A stretch of DNA of 64,000 bases from Sphingomonas populi (GTDB lineage: Bacteria; Pseudomonadota; Alphaproteobacteria; Sphingomonadales; Sphingomonadaceae), in contig NZ_SGIS01000004.1 in NCBI RefSeq assembly GCF_004208535.1, positions 62,001-126,000 on the forward strand, given 5' to 3'. Of the stretch, positions 7,696 to 17,380 are shown piece after piece; the stretch's first letter is position 1, and every line of letters starts with the position of its first letter. The notes under the pieces are model-generated. The model was given only the letters and a program-made list of their open reading frames with translations, did not search any database and had not been told where the DNA came from. Made by a program: the position numbers and the translations under genes.

Positions 7696-10600
7696 ATGGC
7701 GAATTCGCCGGTTTTTTTCGATGCATCGGGTCGCAGGCGGCGGCGGTTCGCGTTGGCGGTCGGCGCGTTCATCATACTGGCGATCCTGTCGATCGTCGCG
7801 CTGGGGCTGTCGATCGGCATCGTGCCGCCCGCGCCGCTGCTGCCGGTCGAATCCGAACATGCCGCGCTCGTCCGCTTGCCCGCGCCGCATGAGCCGTTTC
7901 TCAAACGCACCCGCCGCGAACTGCTCGATTACGCCCGGATGCTCACCGGCGCACCGCCGCGCGGCGTCAAGCCAGCCGGTGACGTACCGCTCGCCATCGC
8001 CTTCCATGTGCCGTGGGACCCGTCGAGCGCCGCGTCGCTGCGCCGCCATGTCAACGAACTCGACTGGCTGATTCCGGGTTGGGTGAGCGTCACCGGGCCG
8101 ACCCACCACATCACTGTGTTCCGTGATACCGCAGGCAAGGCGATCCTCAACCGCGCAGTGCGCCGGCCGCTGCTGCTACCGATGATTCAGAACGCCGAAC
8201 AGGGCAATTGGGACGGCGCCGGCATGGCCGCGCTGCTCCACAATCCGGCCACCCGCCGCGCTTTGCTCGACAAGCTCGAACCGTGGCTGGTCGCCAACCA
8301 GGCCGGCGGCGTGTTCTTCGATTTCGAGGAACTGCCGCGCAAGACCCTGCCCGACTACCGCGCATTCCTGCGCGAAGCCAAGACGCGCTTCGCCAAGCGC
8401 GGCTGGGTGGTGGCGATCGCGGTGCCGGTTGGCGAGAATGCGTGGGATGTGAAGGCGTTCGCCACCGTGGTCGATCGCGTTTTCCTGATGGCCTATGACC
8501 AGCATGAACTGAGCAGCCCGCCCGGCCCGATTGCCTCGCAGGCGTGGTTCGAGAATGCGGTCGTGCGCGCGGCGTCGGGCGTGCCGCGCAACAAGATCGT
8601 CGTTGCGATCGGCAATTACGGCTACGATTGGCACAGCGACAGCAGCTCGGGTGGCGATCCGGTCGCGATCGACGAAGCGTGGGAGGCCGCGCGCGAATCC
8701 GGCGCGACGCCGGTGTTCGACCCGGCGAGCGGCAACACCAGCTTCGCCTATCAGGATGGCAACGTCCGCCATGTCCTGTGGCTGCTCGACGCGCCCTCAG
8801 CCTACAACCAGATCCGCTTCCTCAACCGCGCCAAGCTCGGCGCGGTGGCATTGTGGCGGCTCGGCTCGGAAGATCCCGGCCTGTGGTCGATCTTCGGCCG
8901 CGCACACCGCGCGTTGCCGGCGCCGTCGGTCATGAACACGATTCCCGTCGGCACCGATGTCGATATCGATGGCAATGGCGAAATCCTCAAGATAGCGGGC
9001 GTCCCCGTCACCGGCGTGCGAAACGCCACCGCCACCAATGGCACGATCGACCGTGTCGATTTCACGCGGCTGCCGTCGCCTTATGTGGTGCAGCGCACCG
9101 GCTACAAGCCGGGCTATGTCGCGCTGACCTTTGACGATGGTCCCGATCCGACCTGGACGCCCAAGATTCTCGACATCCTCAAGGCCGAGCATGTGCCGGC
9201 GACGTTCTTCGTGATCGGCGAGAATGCGTTGACCCAGCGCTCGCTGCTCGAACGCATGGTACGCGAGGGGCATGAAGTCGGCAGCCACAGCTACACCCAT
9301 CCCAACATGGCGGGATCGACCGACACCGAGACCGCATTTCAGCTCAACACCACGCAGCGACTGTTCCAGGCGTTCACCGGCCGATCGCTGCGGCTGTTTC
9401 GCGCCCCCTATTTCGGCGATGCCGAGCCGACCACCGCCGACGAAATCGAGCCGGCGCTGCAGGCGCAGAACCGCGGTTACATCTCGGTCGGTCTGCACGT
9501 CGATCCCGGCGACTGGAAGCGACCGGGCGCGCCGGCGATCGTCGACACCGTCCTCTCGGAAGTGGTGCCGCCGCCGCATTGCGATGCGAATTCGGACGCG
9601 AGTTGCAGCCGCAACATCATCCTGCTTCACGATGGCGGCGGCAATCGCCAGCAGACCGTGGATGCCTTGCCGCAGATCATCGAGCAGCTTCGCGCCAAGG
9701 GCATCCGCTTCGTGCCGGTTTCCGCGCTGGCCGGAATTTCCCGCAATGTCGCGATGCCGCCGATTTCGGAGAGCGACCGGCTCGCGTCCTCGGCCGATCT
9801 GTTCGTGTTCACCGCGCTCGGCTCGATCGTGGTCGGGCTGGGATGGATCTTCTTCTTCGCGATCACGATCGGCATCGCCCGCGCGCTCACTTTGTCGGCG
9901 CTGGCGCTGATTCAGGCGCGACGCGAGGGGCGCACGGTGTTCCCCGCGATCGACCCGACGCGGTTCGTGACGGTGATGATCCCCGCCTTCAACGAGGAAA
10001 CCGTGATCGAACGCGCGGTGCGCGGCGTGCTGGCGAGTACCGATGTGCGGCTCGAAGTGATCGTGATCGACGACGGATCGAGCGACCGCACCAGCGAGGT
10101 CGTCCGCACCGCCTTCGCCGACGAGCCGAGCGTGCGGTTGCTGACGCTGGAGAATGGCGGCAAGGCGCGTGCGCTCAACCAGGGGCTGCTGCTCGCGACC
10201 GGCGAGATCGTGATCGCGCTCGATGCCGATACGCAGTTCGAGCCGACCACGATCGCACGGCTGGCGCGCTGGTTCGTCGATCCCGGGCTCGGCGCGGTCG
10301 CGGGCAACGCCAAGGTCGGCAACCGCGTCAACCTCATCACGCGCTGGCAGGCGCTCGAATATATCACCGCGCAGAACCTCGAGCGGCGCGCGCTGGCGCG
10401 GCTCAACGCGATGACGGTGGTGCCGGGCGCGGTCGGCGCGTGGCGGCTCGAGGCGATCAAGAGCGTCGGCGGCTATCCCGACGACACGCTCGCCGAGGAT
10501 CAGGATCTGACGATCGCGATCCAGCGTGCGGGCTGGCGGGTCGATTACGATCAATATGCCGTCGCCTGGACCGAAAGCCCGGAGAGCTTCAAGGGCCTCG

Positions 10601-11070
10601 CCAAGCAGCGGTTCCGCTGGGCCTATGGCACGCTGCAATGTCTGTGGAAGCATGGCGGCGTGATGGCGAGCGGCAAGCCCGCCGGGCTCGCCCGTGTCGG
10701 GTTGCCGCAGGCGATCCTGTTCCAGATCGTGCTCGCGGCGATCTCGCCGATTATCGATCTCGCGCTGATCGTCAGCTTCGTCATGACCTATATCGCGGTG
10801 CGCGCGCATGGCTGGGCGCAGACCCAGCATGATGTCGAGACGATGCTGATCTACTGGCTGGTGTTCACCGCGATTGACCTGCTTGCCGCGACGATCGCCT
10901 TCGCGCTTGAGCGGCGTGAGAACTGGAAGCTGCTGTGGCTGCTGATCCCGCAGCGGATCGGCTACCGGCAGGTGATGTATTATGTCGTGCTCAAGGCGAT
11001 CACGCAGGCGCTGCGCGGGCCAAAGGTCGGCTGGGGCAAGCTCGCGCGGACCGGACGGGTGACGATGTAG
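7696..11070 (+). CDS. Trifunctional membrane protein: GH18-like, NodB deacetylase and GT2 synthase domains
   Basis: 1124 residues. After an Arg-rich start comes a membrane segment (about 18-45). Next is a GH18-like barrel (about 90-430) with GGVFFDFEE near 204 and FLMAYDQ. A NodB polysaccharide deacetylase domain follows (about 470-700), with LTFDDGPDP, SHSYTHPNM, RAPYFGDAE and LLHDGGGNR all intact. After another membrane segment comes a processive GT2 domain from about 756 (IPAFNEE, DDGSSDR, DADTQFEP, EDQDL near 933, KQRFRW near 970), then C-terminal membrane helices. The order imitates the PgaB (deacetylase plus hydrolase) and PgaC (synthase) partners of poly-N-acetylglucosamine export, joined in one chain. 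Synthesis and trimming of an amino-sugar exopolysaccharide is inferred. Confidence 0.9.
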   Translation: MANSPVFFDASGRRRRRFALAVGAFIILAILSIVALGLSIGIVPPAPLLPVESEHAALVRLPAPHEPFLKRTRRELLDYARMLTGAPPRGVKPAGDVPLAIAFHVPWDPSSAASLRRHVNELDWLIPGWVSVTGPTHHITVFRDTAGKAILNRAVRRPLLLPMIQNAEQGNWDGAGMAALLHNPATRRALLDKLEPWLVANQAGGVFFDFEELPRKTLPDYRAFLREAKTRFAKRGWVVAIAVPVGENAWDVKAFATVVDRVFLMAYDQHELSSPPGPIASQAWFENAVVRAASGVPRNKIVVAIGNYGYDWHSDSSSGGDPVAIDEAWEAARESGATPVFDPASGNTSFAYQDGNVRHVLWLLDAPSAYNQIRFLNRAKLGAVALWRLGSEDPGLWSIFGRAHRALPAPSVMNTIPVGTDVDIDGNGEILKIAGVPVTGVRNATATNGTIDRVDFTRLPSPYVVQRTGYKPGYVALTFDDGPDPTWTPKILDILKAEHVPATFFVIGENALTQRSLLERMVREGHEVGSHSYTHPNMAGSTDTETAFQLNTTQRLFQAFTGRSLRLFRAPYFGDAEPTTADEIEPALQAQNRGYISVGLHVDPGDWKRPGAPAIVDTVLSEVVPPPHCDANSDASCSRNIILLHDGGGNRQQTVDALPQIIEQLRAKGIRFVPVSALAGISRNVAMPPISESDRLASSADLFVFTALGSIVVGLGWIFFFAITIGIARALTLSALALIQARREGRTVFPAIDPTRFVTVMIPAFNEETVIERAVRGVLASTDVRLEVIVIDDGSSDRTSEVVRTAFADEPSVRLLTLENGGKARALNQGLLLATGEIVIALDADTQFEPTTIARLARWFVDPGLGAVAGNAKVGNRVNLITRWQALEYITAQNLERRALARLNAMTVVPGAVGAWRLEAIKSVGGYPDDTLAEDQDLTIAIQRAGWRVDYDQYAVAWTESPESFKGLAKQRFRWAYGTLQCLWKHGGVMASGKPAGLARVGLPQAILFQIVLAAISPIIDLALIVSFVMTYIAVRAHGWAQTQHDVETMLIYWLVFTAIDLLAATIAFALERRENWKLLWLLIPQRIGYRQVMYYVVLKAITQALRGPKVGWGKLARTGRVTM

Positions 11071-11102
11071 CGCCGTCGCTCGAACGCTGTATATCGGCGG
11101 AT

Positions 11103-11858
11103 ATGTTGACTCGCCTGCTCGCCGCGCTCCTGTTGCTCCTGACCGGGAGCGCCGCCGTCGCCGCGCCGCCCGCACCGCCGCTGGTGCTGGCGGCGGCGAG
11201 CCTGCAGGAATCGATGACCGCCGCCGCCGATGCCTGGGCGGCGCAGGGGCATCCCCGGCCGGTGGTGTCGTTTGCCGGCTCTTCCGCGCTCGCGCGGCAG
11301 ATCGAAGCGGGTGCGCGTGCTGATCTGTTCGTGTCCGCCGATGAGGACTGGATGGATTACGTCGCGGCGAAGCACCTGATCGTGCCGGCGACGCGCGCGA
11401 CCTTCCTCGGCAACCGGCTGGTGATCGTCGCACCCGCCGGCAGCACCGCGCGCGCGCCAGCGGGCGGAGCGCGGCTCGGGCGGTTCCTGAGCGCGGGGCC
11501 GCTGGCGATGGCCGATCCGGCGGTGCCTGCGGGCAAGTACGGTCGTATCGCGCTGACCCGTCTCGGCGTGCTGGCGGCGGTGCAGCCGCATATCGTCTCG
11601 GCGGAGAACGTACGCGCGACGCTGGCGCTGGTCGAACGCGGCGCGGCGCCGCTCGGCATCGTCTACGCGACCGACGCGCGCGCCTCGGCCAAGGTGCGGA
11701 TCGCGGGTGTGTTCCCGCAAAATACGCACCCGCCGATCACCTATCCGGTCGCGCGGCTCGCAGCTTCGACCAACCCCGAGGGCGAAGCCTTCCGCCGCTT
11801 CCTGCTCAGCCGCGCTGGCAAGGCGATCTTCATGCGCTACGGTTTCTCGGCGACGTGA
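11103..11858 (+). CDS. modA: Molybdate ABC transporter, periplasmic binding protein
   Basis: 251 residues with a signal peptide (LTRLLAALLLLLTGSAAVAA). Mature features fit ModA: LVLAAASLQESM near the start, VSFAGSSALARQIEAGARADLFVSAD, PAVPAGKYGRIAL, and a closing TNPEGEAFRRFLLS. It binds molybdate or tungstate oxyanion in the periplasm and delivers it to ModB. The start is the ATG at 11103, soon after the preceding gene's stop. modB follows after a 253-bp gap filled with two palindromic repeats. Confidence 0.93.
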   Translation: MLTRLLAALLLLLTGSAAVAAPPAPPLVLAAASLQESMTAAADAWAAQGHPRPVVSFAGSSALARQIEAGARADLFVSADEDWMDYVAAKHLIVPATRATFLGNRLVIVAPAGSTARAPAGGARLGRFLSAGPLAMADPAVPAGKYGRIALTRLGVLAAVQPHIVSAENVRATLALVERGAAPLGIVYATDARASAKVRIAGVFPQNTHPPITYPVARLAASTNPEGEAFRRFLLSRAGKAIFMRYGFSAT

Positions 11859-11898
11859 GCGACGGCTTGGGAAAGGGCGCTGCCCAACACCCCCCCTT

Positions 11899-11976
11899 CG
11901 TCCTGAGCGAAGTCGCAGGACGTGCCCGGAACGGCGCGCTTGAGGCACGCACTTCGACATCGCTCAGTGCGAGCGG
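11899..11976. repeat. Imperfect palindrome of the 'GAGCGAAGTCG' family
   Basis: The left arm contains cgtcctgagcgaagtcg and the right arm acttcgacatcgctcag with its flanks. It belongs to the same family as elements at 17381-17458 and 45751-45821. It sits in the modA-modB gap, next to a second palindrome of a different family. It may fold in mRNA. There is no T-run, so it is not a clear terminator. Confidence 0.6.
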
Positions 11977-12013
11977 ATTTGTCTTTGGAGAGGCAAGCAC
12001 GCGGTTCACACCT

Positions 12014-12091
12014 GTTCCCCCGCGAAAGCGGGGGTCCAGAGTCACGAACGCTGCACTGCTTGGCTCTGGACCCCCGCTTTCGCGGGGGAAC
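12014..12091. repeat. Long REP-like palindrome between modA and modB
   Basis: Two arms of about 28 bp, 12014-12041 and 12064-12091, are exact reverse complements, joined by a 22-base loop. Each arm itself contains a nested hairpin (cccccgc gaaa gcggggg). This is a REP/RAYT-like extragenic palindrome that would form a cruciform or a very stable mRNA hairpin ahead of modB. No transposase gene is present in the window. Confidence 0.85.
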
Positions 12092-12111
12092 GGCAGAAAG
12101 TCGGCCGCGCG

Positions 12112-12801
12112 ATGCTGACCCCCACCGAATGGCAGATCGTGGCGCTCTCGCTCCGCGTCGGTCTCGTCGCGATGGCGGTGACGCTGCCGCTGGCGTTCGC
12201 ACTCGCCTGGCTGCTCGCCCGCGTGCGCTTTCCCGGCAAACTGCTGGTCGATGCGGTCGTTCACTTGCCGCTGGTCGTGCCGCCCGTCGTGACCGGCTGG
12301 GTGCTGCTGATCCTGTTCGCGCCGACCGGCCCGATCGGACACTGGCTCGATCACGCGTTCGGCGTCACCGTATTGTTCCGCTGGACCGGCGCGGCGATTG
12401 CGGCTGGGGTGATGGCGCTGCCCCTCATGGTGCGCGCGATGCGGCTGTCGATCGAGGCGGTCGACCGGCGGCTGGAGAATGCCGCGCGCACGCTCGGCGC
12501 GGGGCGTTGGCGGGTGTTCCGCACGATCACGCTGCCGCTCAGTCTACCCGGTGTGGCGGCGGGGCTGGTGCTCGGCTTCGCGCGCGGGCTGGGCGAATTC
12601 GGCGCGACGATAACCTTCGTCTCGAACGTACCGGGCGAGACGCAAACACTGCCGCTGGCGATCTACAGCGCGTTGCAGCAACCCGGCGGCGATGCGCTGG
12701 TATGGCGGCTGTCGGCGATCTCGGTCGCGCTGTCGCTGGCGGCGCTGATCGTGTCCGAACTGCTCATACGCCGGGCGGGGAGGGGGCAGGGTGGCGTTTG
12801 A
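12112..12801 (+). CDS. modB: Molybdate ABC transporter permease
   Basis: 229 residues with five to six predicted membrane helices. The EAA-type cytoplasmic loop, ENAARTLGAGRWRVFRTI followed by TLPLSLPG, contacts the ATPase. The length and the sequence VVHLPLVVPPVVTGW are typical of ModB. It forms the inner-membrane channel with ModA and ModC. The start is the ATG at 12112, 20 bases past the palindrome. Its stop overlaps the likely GTG start of modC (12791), so translation is coupled. Confidence 0.93.
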   Translation: MLTPTEWQIVALSLRVGLVAMAVTLPLAFALAWLLARVRFPGKLLVDAVVHLPLVVPPVVTGWVLLILFAPTGPIGHWLDHAFGVTVLFRWTGAAIAAGVMALPLMVRAMRLSIEAVDRRLENAARTLGAGRWRVFRTITLPLSLPGVAAGLVLGFARGLGEFGATITFVSNVPGETQTLPLAIYSALQQPGGDALVWRLSAISVALSLAALIVSELLIRRAGRGQGGV

Positions 12802-13395
12802 CCTGCGGTTAACCAAGCAACTCGGTGAGACGCGGATCGAGTTCGCGCTGGAGGCCGGGGAGGGCGCGACGGTGCTGTTCGGCCCGTCGGGGGCAGGCAA
12901 GACGAGCGTGCTCAACATGATCGCTGGGTTACTGCGGCCGACGCGGGCTATGTCCGCGTGAGCGGTGAAACTTTGTTCGATGCGCGCGCGGGCATCGACC
13001 TGCCGCCAGAACGGCGCCGCGCCGGCTATGTGTTCCAGGAACCCCGGCTGTTTCCGCACCTGCGCGTGCGCGACAATCTGCGCTACGGCGCGCCGGGCGG
13101 GCAAGTGGACATGTCGGCGATCGGCTTTCTCGGCATCGCGCACTTGCTCGATCGCTGGCCCCGAACGCTGTCCGGCGGTGAGGCGCGGCGGGTCGCGATC
13201 GGCCGGGCCTTGCTCGGCGCGCCTGCGTTCCTGCTGCTCGATGAGCCGCTGTCGTCGCTGGATCGTGCGCGGCGCGAGGAGATCCTCACCGCGATCGAGC
13301 ATATCCGCGATACGGTGCGGTTGCCGATTCTGATGGTGACGCACGACGCGAGCGAGGCCGAGCGGATCGGCACGCGGATCGTTGCGGTGGAGTAG
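12791..13395 (+). pseudogene. modC: Molybdate transporter ATPase, split by a -1 frameshift
   Basis: The first part (GTG at 12791) reads VAFDLRLTKQL ... VLFGPSGAGKTSVLNMIAGLLRPTR with an intact Walker A. It then shifts out of frame at the ggg run 12945-12947 and stops at 12959-12961. The second part continues in another frame from about 12948: GYVRVSGETLFDA, Q-loop FQEPRLFPHL, signature LSGGEARR, Walker B FLLLDEP and switch VTHD. One added G in that run restores a single ATPase of about 200 residues. It also lacks the C-terminal TOBE/Mop domain of long ModC proteins. A true mutation and a sequencing error in a G run are both possible. Confidence 0.85.
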
Positions 13396-13443
13396 AAGAC
13401 GTTGTGGAAAGGGGCGGGCGCTCACGCACCCGCCCCGATCGGC

Positions 13444-13782
13444 TTACTTCTTGTGCTTGCGATGCGCCTTGTGCGCGCCGCCGGCGCCTTCGCGGCACTG
13501 GTCCTTCACGCTCGCCGAGCAGACCGGATAGCTGTCCTGCGCCGCAGGCGCGGGGTTGGCGACCGGCGCGCCCATCTGCGGGGCAGCAGCAGCAGGGGCT
13601 GCGGGGGCCGCCTCGGTGGGTGCCGTCGCGGCAGCGGGGGCCGCCGGATCAGCGGCGGGCGCGGGTGCGGCCTGCTCCGCCGGCGCGGCGGGAGCGGTCT
13701 GGGCTTCGGGGGCCGGTGCCATCTGGGCGAAGGCAGCGACGGGGGTGGCAACCGCCAACGCGGCGAGCATCATCAGCTTCAT
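13444..13782 (-). CDS. Small secreted Ala/Pro-rich protein
   Basis: 112 residues: a signal peptide (KLMMLAALAVATPVAAFA), then a low-complexity Ala/Pro/Gln stretch, then a short tail with two cysteines (SYPVCSASVKDQCREG) and a His/Lys-rich end (HKAHRKHKK). No domain is recognised. The start is the ATG at 13780-13782, preceded by CAGGAGTG. It lies 136 bp downstream of phoB on the same strand; co-transcription is possible but not shown. A metal-binding or cell-wall-associated role would be speculation. Confidence 0.75.
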   Translation of the reverse strand: MKLMMLAALAVATPVAAFAQMAPAPEAQTAPAAPAEQAAPAPAADPAAPAAATAPTEAAPAAPAAAAPQMGAPVANPAPAAQDSYPVCSASVKDQCREGAGGAHKAHRKHKK

Positions 13783-13918
13783 CGGTTCACTCCTGCAATA
13801 ACGGGCAGCTTTATCCACTGCGCGCCGGTCCAACGCACGTCGGCGCGCAAGGCTCCCTCGTTTCGCTGGCGATTCGAAATTTGCCGGGGTTTGCCGGTGA
13901 ACCGACCATCGGAGACGG

Positions 13919-14611
13919 TTAAGCCCCCGAATCCAGCGCATACCCCGCAGAGCGTACCGTGCGGATGATGTCCGGCCGGTCGTCGCCGTTGATCGCCTTG
14001 CGCAGGCGGCGGATATGGACGTCGACGGTGCGGCTCTCGATGTCGCTGTCATGCCCCCATACCGCATCAAGCAGCCGCTCGCGCGAGAACACCCAGCCGG
14101 GATGTTCGAGGAAATGCTTGAGCAGCCGGAATTCGGTCGGCCCGAGCGGGATCACCTCGCCCGCGCGGCGGACCTTGTGGCCGACCGTGTCCATCTCGAT
14201 GTCCGAATAGGTGAGCTGCTCGCCCGCCAGCGCCGGCCGCACCCGGCGTAGCACCGCGCCGACGCGCGCGACCAGTTCGCGCGGGGAGAATGGCTTGGTG
14301 ACGTAATCGTCCGCGCCGGTCTCCAGCCCGCGCACGCGATCCTCTTCCTCGCCGCGCGCGGTCAGCATGATGATCGGCACGTTGGCGGTTTCGGGCATGC
14401 GGCGCAGGCGCCGGCACACTTCGATCCCCGACAGCCCTTCGACCATCCAGTCGAGCAGGACGATATCAGGCGTGTTCTCCTTGGCGAGCAGCAGCGCCTC
14501 CTCGCCGTCCGGCGTCTGCTTCACGTCGAAATCCTCGCGCTTGAAGTGCCAGATCAGCAATTCGGCAAGCGCGGCATCGTCTTCCACCAGCAACATCTTG
14601 GCCCGGGCCAT
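13919..14611 (-). CDS. phoB: Phosphate regulon response regulator PhoB
   Basis: 230 residues. The receiver domain has the acidic pair LLVEDD, the phosphoacceptor Asp in IVLLDWM, MLTARGE and the conserved Lys in TKPFSPRE. The C-terminal OmpR-type winged helix has LGPTEFRLLKHFLEHPG and SRTVDVHIRRLRKAI, the recognition helix that reads Pho boxes. It is last in the phoR-pstSCAB-phoU-phoB cluster, with its ATG next to the end of phoU. Phospho-PhoB should activate the Pho box at 20031-20059. Confidence 0.97.
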   Translation of the reverse strand: MARAKMLLVEDDAALAELLIWHFKREDFDVKQTPDGEEALLLAKENTPDIVLLDWMVEGLSGIEVCRRLRRMPETANVPIIMLTARGEEEDRVRGLETGADDYVTKPFSPRELVARVGAVLRRVRPALAGEQLTYSDIEMDTVGHKVRRAGEVIPLGPTEFRLLKHFLEHPGWVFSRERLLDAVWGHDSDIESRTVDVHIRRLRKAINGDDRPDIIRTVRSAGYALDSGA

Positions 14612-14615
14612 GTGC

Positions 14616-15317
14616 TTACTCCCCTTGACGCGTTACGAAGGCGCCGCGATCGCGCTCGGCCATGTGCGTGCCGGTCGCGGCGAAATAGACCATCTCGGCG
14701 ATGTTGGTCGCGTGATCGCCGATCCTCTCCAGATTCTTGGCGATGAACAGCAGGTGCGTGACCTGGCCGATCGTCGCGGGATTTTCCATCATGTGCGTGA
14801 CCAGCACACGGAACAGGCTGTTGTAGAAATCGTCGACCGCGCGGTCGCGTGCGCAGACCTGTTGAGCGGCCTCGGGGTCGCGCGCGGCGAACGCGTCGAG
14901 CACATCATGCACCATCTCGATCGCCAGCGCAGCCATCGCCGGCAGCACCGACAGCGGCTCGATCTCGCTGTGCGAATCGATTAGTGGCGTGCGCTTGGCG
15001 ATGTTCTTGGCGTAATCGGCGATCCGCTCGATCACGCCGGCGATCTTGAGCGCAGCCACCACGTCGCGCAGATCGTCGGCGAGCGGCGCGCGCAGCGCGA
15101 TGATGCGGACGGCGAGTTCCTCGGCCTGCACCTCGAGCTGGTCGATCTTCTTGTCGTTGCGGACGATCTCGGCGGCGGTTTCGAGGTCGTGGCGCTTGAG
15201 CGCCTCGATCGCGTCGCCGATCGCCTGTTCGGCAAGCCCGCCCATCTGCGCGATCAGCCCGCGCAACTGGCCGATCTCGTCGTCGAAAACCTTGATAGTA
15301 TGTTCGTAAGTGGCCAT
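14616..15317 (-). CDS. phoU: Phosphate signalling protein PhoU
   Basis: 233 residues forming two PhoU three-helix repeats: TIKVFDDEIGQLRGLIAQMGG in the first, ARDRAVDDFYNSLFRVLVTHM in the second. The metal-cluster motifs (E/D)xxxD are visible as ERIADYAKNIA and ERIGDHATNIAE. PhoU links the Pst transporter to PhoR, keeping PhoR in phosphatase mode when phosphate is plentiful. The start is the ATG at 15315-15317 with AAGGAC upstream, 11 bp after pstB. Confidence 0.97.
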   Translation of the reverse strand: MATYEHTIKVFDDEIGQLRGLIAQMGGLAEQAIGDAIEALKRHDLETAAEIVRNDKKIDQLEVQAEELAVRIIALRAPLADDLRDVVAALKIAGVIERIADYAKNIAKRTPLIDSHSEIEPLSVLPAMAALAIEMVHDVLDAFAARDPEAAQQVCARDRAVDDFYNSLFRVLVTHMMENPATIGQVTHLLFIAKNLERIGDHATNIAEMVYFAATGTHMAERDRGAFVTRQGE

Positions 15318-15328
15318 GCGCGCGTCCT

Positions 15329-16096
15329 TCAGCCGTACCGGCCGGTGATGTAATCCTTGGTGCGTTCCTGCCGCGGATTGGTGAAGATGTCCGAGGTCGA
15401 GCCGGATTCGACGAGCGCGCCGAGGTGGAAGAACGCCGTCCGTTGCGACACGCGCGCCGCCTGCTGCATGTTGTGCGTGACGATGACGATCGCGTAGCGG
15501 CCCTTGAGTTCGTGGATCAGTTCCTCGATCTTGGCGGTCGCGATCGGGTCGAGTGCGCTGCAAGGCTCGTCCATCAGGATCACCTCGGGATCGACCGCGA
15601 TCGCGCGGGCGATGCACAGCCGCTGCTGCTGGCCGCCCGACAGCGCGGTGCCGCTGTCCGACAGGCGATCCTTCACCTCGTCCCACAGGCCGGCGCGCTT
15701 GAGCGAGCGTTCGACGATGTCGGAAAGCTGCGTGTGGTTAGACGCGAGGCCGTGAATGCGCGGGCCATAGGCAACGTTCTCGAAGATCGACTTGGGGAAC
15801 GGGTTCGGCTTCTGGAACACCATGCCGACGCGGGCGCGCAATTGCACCACGTCCATCTCGGGCGCGTAGATATCCTCGCCGTCGAGGTCGATCTCGCCTT
15901 CGACCCGCGCCGTGGGAATCGTGTCGTTCATGCGGTTGAGTGTGCGCAGGAAGGTCGATTTGCCACAGCCCGACGGGCCGATCAGCGCGGTCACCACATC
16001 GCGGTCGAAATCGATCGAAACGTCGCTGATCGCCTGCTTGTCGCCGTAGAAGACGTTGACGTGACGGGCGGAAATCTTGTGGGGGGCAGCGGTCAC
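15329..16096 (-). CDS. pstB: Phosphate ABC transporter ATP-binding protein
   Basis: 255 residues with a full ABC ATPase set: Walker [10 protein letters not shown]-loop FQKPNPFP, signature LSGGQQQR, Walker [14 protein letters not shown] and switch VTHN. The [11 protein letters not shown] segment and the length are typical of PstB. The start is a GTG at 16094-16096 that overlaps the pstA stop (GTGA), so the two are translationally coupled. It energises phosphate import and takes part in PhoU-PhoR signalling. Confidence 0.97.
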   Translation of the reverse strand: MTAAPHKISARHVNVFYGDKQAISDVSIDFDRDVVTALIGPSGCGKSTFLRTLNRMNDTIPTARVEGEIDLDGEDIYAPEMDVVQLRARVGMVFQKPNPFPKSIFENVAYGPRIHGLASNHTQLSDIVERSLKRAGLWDEVKDRLSDSGTALSGGQQQRLCIARAIAVDPEVILMDEPCSALDPIATAKIEELIHELKGRYAIVIVTHNMQQAARVSQRTAFFHLGALVESGSTSDIFTNPRQERTKDYITGRYG

Positions 16097-17364
16097 CAGC
16101 GAGTCTCGAATCTGTTGCGGAGGTAAATCGCGACGCCGTTCATCGCGAGTAGGAAGACGAGCAGGACGAGGATCGCGGCGCTGGTCTTCTCGACGAAGCC
16201 GCGATTGACCTGATCGGACCACAGGAAGATCTGCACCGGCAGCACCGTTGCCGGATCGCGCAGGCCGCCCGGCGGTGCGGTGATGAACGCGCGCATCCCG
16301 ATCATCAACAGCGGCGCGGTCTCGCCGAGCGCGCGCGCCATGCCGATGATCGTGCCGGTGAGGATGCCCGGCATCGCCAGCGGCAGGACATGGTGGAACA
16401 CGACCTGCACGGGACTGGCGCCGATGCCGAACGCGGCGTCGCGGATCGAGGGCGGCACGGCTTTGATCGCGTTGCGGCTGGCGATGACGATCACCGGCAT
16501 CGTCATCAGCGCCAGTGTCAGCCCGCCGACGATCGCCGCCGAACGCTGCAGGTGGAAGGTGTTGAGGAACACCGCCAGCCCGAGCAGCCCGAAGATGATC
16601 GACGGCACCGCCGCGAGATTGTTGATCGAAACCTCGATTAGATCGGTCCAGCGGTTATGCGGGGCGTATTCCTCCAGATAGAGCGCCGACAGCACCCCGA
16701 CCGGGAAGGCGATCAGCAGCGTGACGAACATCGTCAGCAGCGAGCCTTTGAGCGCGCCCCAGATGCCGACCATCGTCGGATCGGTCGAATCCGAACTGGT
16801 CAGGAAGAAGCTGTTGAAGCTGGTCTTGAGCGCGTGCGCGGCATTGAGCTTGGCGACGATCGCCTCGTCGGCGGGTGCGCCTTCGCGCTTCGCGGCGATA
16901 TCGATACGGTCGGCGGCGGGCACCCACACAGTCGCGCGGCGGTGGAGCAGCGACGGATCGGCCTTGAGCTGGTCGCGCACCCGCGTCCACGCGCCATCGG
17001 ACAGCAGGGCATCGCCCTCCGGTCCGTAGGCCGCGATCGCGGCGGCATCGGTCGCGCCGCCGAGATCAGCGGCGGCGAGCGCGAGGTCCGCACCGGGGCC
17101 GCGCAGCTTGGCAGGGTCGATCGTCAGCCGGCTGTGCGCGAAATCGATCGGCAGCGCGATCTGCGTCTGCACGAAGCCGCTGACCCCTGCCGACAGCATC
17201 GAGACGAGCAGCACGACGAGGAACCCCGCCGACATCAGCACCGCGCCGAGGCCGAGCCAGCGGAAGCGGCGCTCGGCGCCATAGCGCTTCGCCATGCGCC
17301 GCTGGTGCGCGGCATCGCGCCAGTCGGTCGGCGCGGGTGTGCCAATGGACGCTCGCTCAGTCAT
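16093..17364 (-). CDS. pstA: Phosphate ABC transporter permease PstA
   Basis: 423 residues. A first membrane helix near 35-58 is followed by a long periplasmic segment (to about 190) typical of alphaproteobacterial PstA and absent from the shorter enteric form. The permease core of five to six helices follows, with the EAA loop [20 protein letters not shown] and [11 protein letters not shown]. It pairs with PstC as the channel. The gap to pstC (112 bp) holds a palindromic repeat. Confidence 0.95.
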   Translation of the reverse strand: MTERASIGTPAPTDWRDAAHQRRMAKRYGAERRFRWLGLGAVLMSAGFLVVLLVSMLSAGVSGFVQTQIALPIDFAHSRLTIDPAKLRGPGADLALAAADLGGATDAAAIAAYGPEGDALLSDGAWTRVRDQLKADPSLLHRRATVWVPAADRIDIAAKREGAPADEAIVAKLNAAHALKTSFNSFFLTSSDSTDPTMVGIWGALKGSLLTMFVTLLIAFPVGVLSALYLEEYAPHNRWTDLIEVSINNLAAVPSIIFGLLGLAVFLNTFHLQRSAAIVGGLTLALMTMPVIVIASRNAIKAVPPSIRDAAFGIGASPVQVVFHHVLPLAMPGILTGTIIGMARALGETAPLLMIGMRAFITAPPGGLRDPATVLPVQIFLWSDQVNRGFVEKTSAAILVLLVFLLAMNGVAIYLRNRFETRW

Positions 17365-17380
17365 ACGCCGCTCCCCAACG

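Noticed and set aside
8797..11433. Very long minus-strand reading frame opposite the 1124-residue protein
   Set aside because: It is a shadow of the plus-strand gene: Arg/Ala/Asp-rich, no domain, and the plus-strand frame has complete catalytic motifs.
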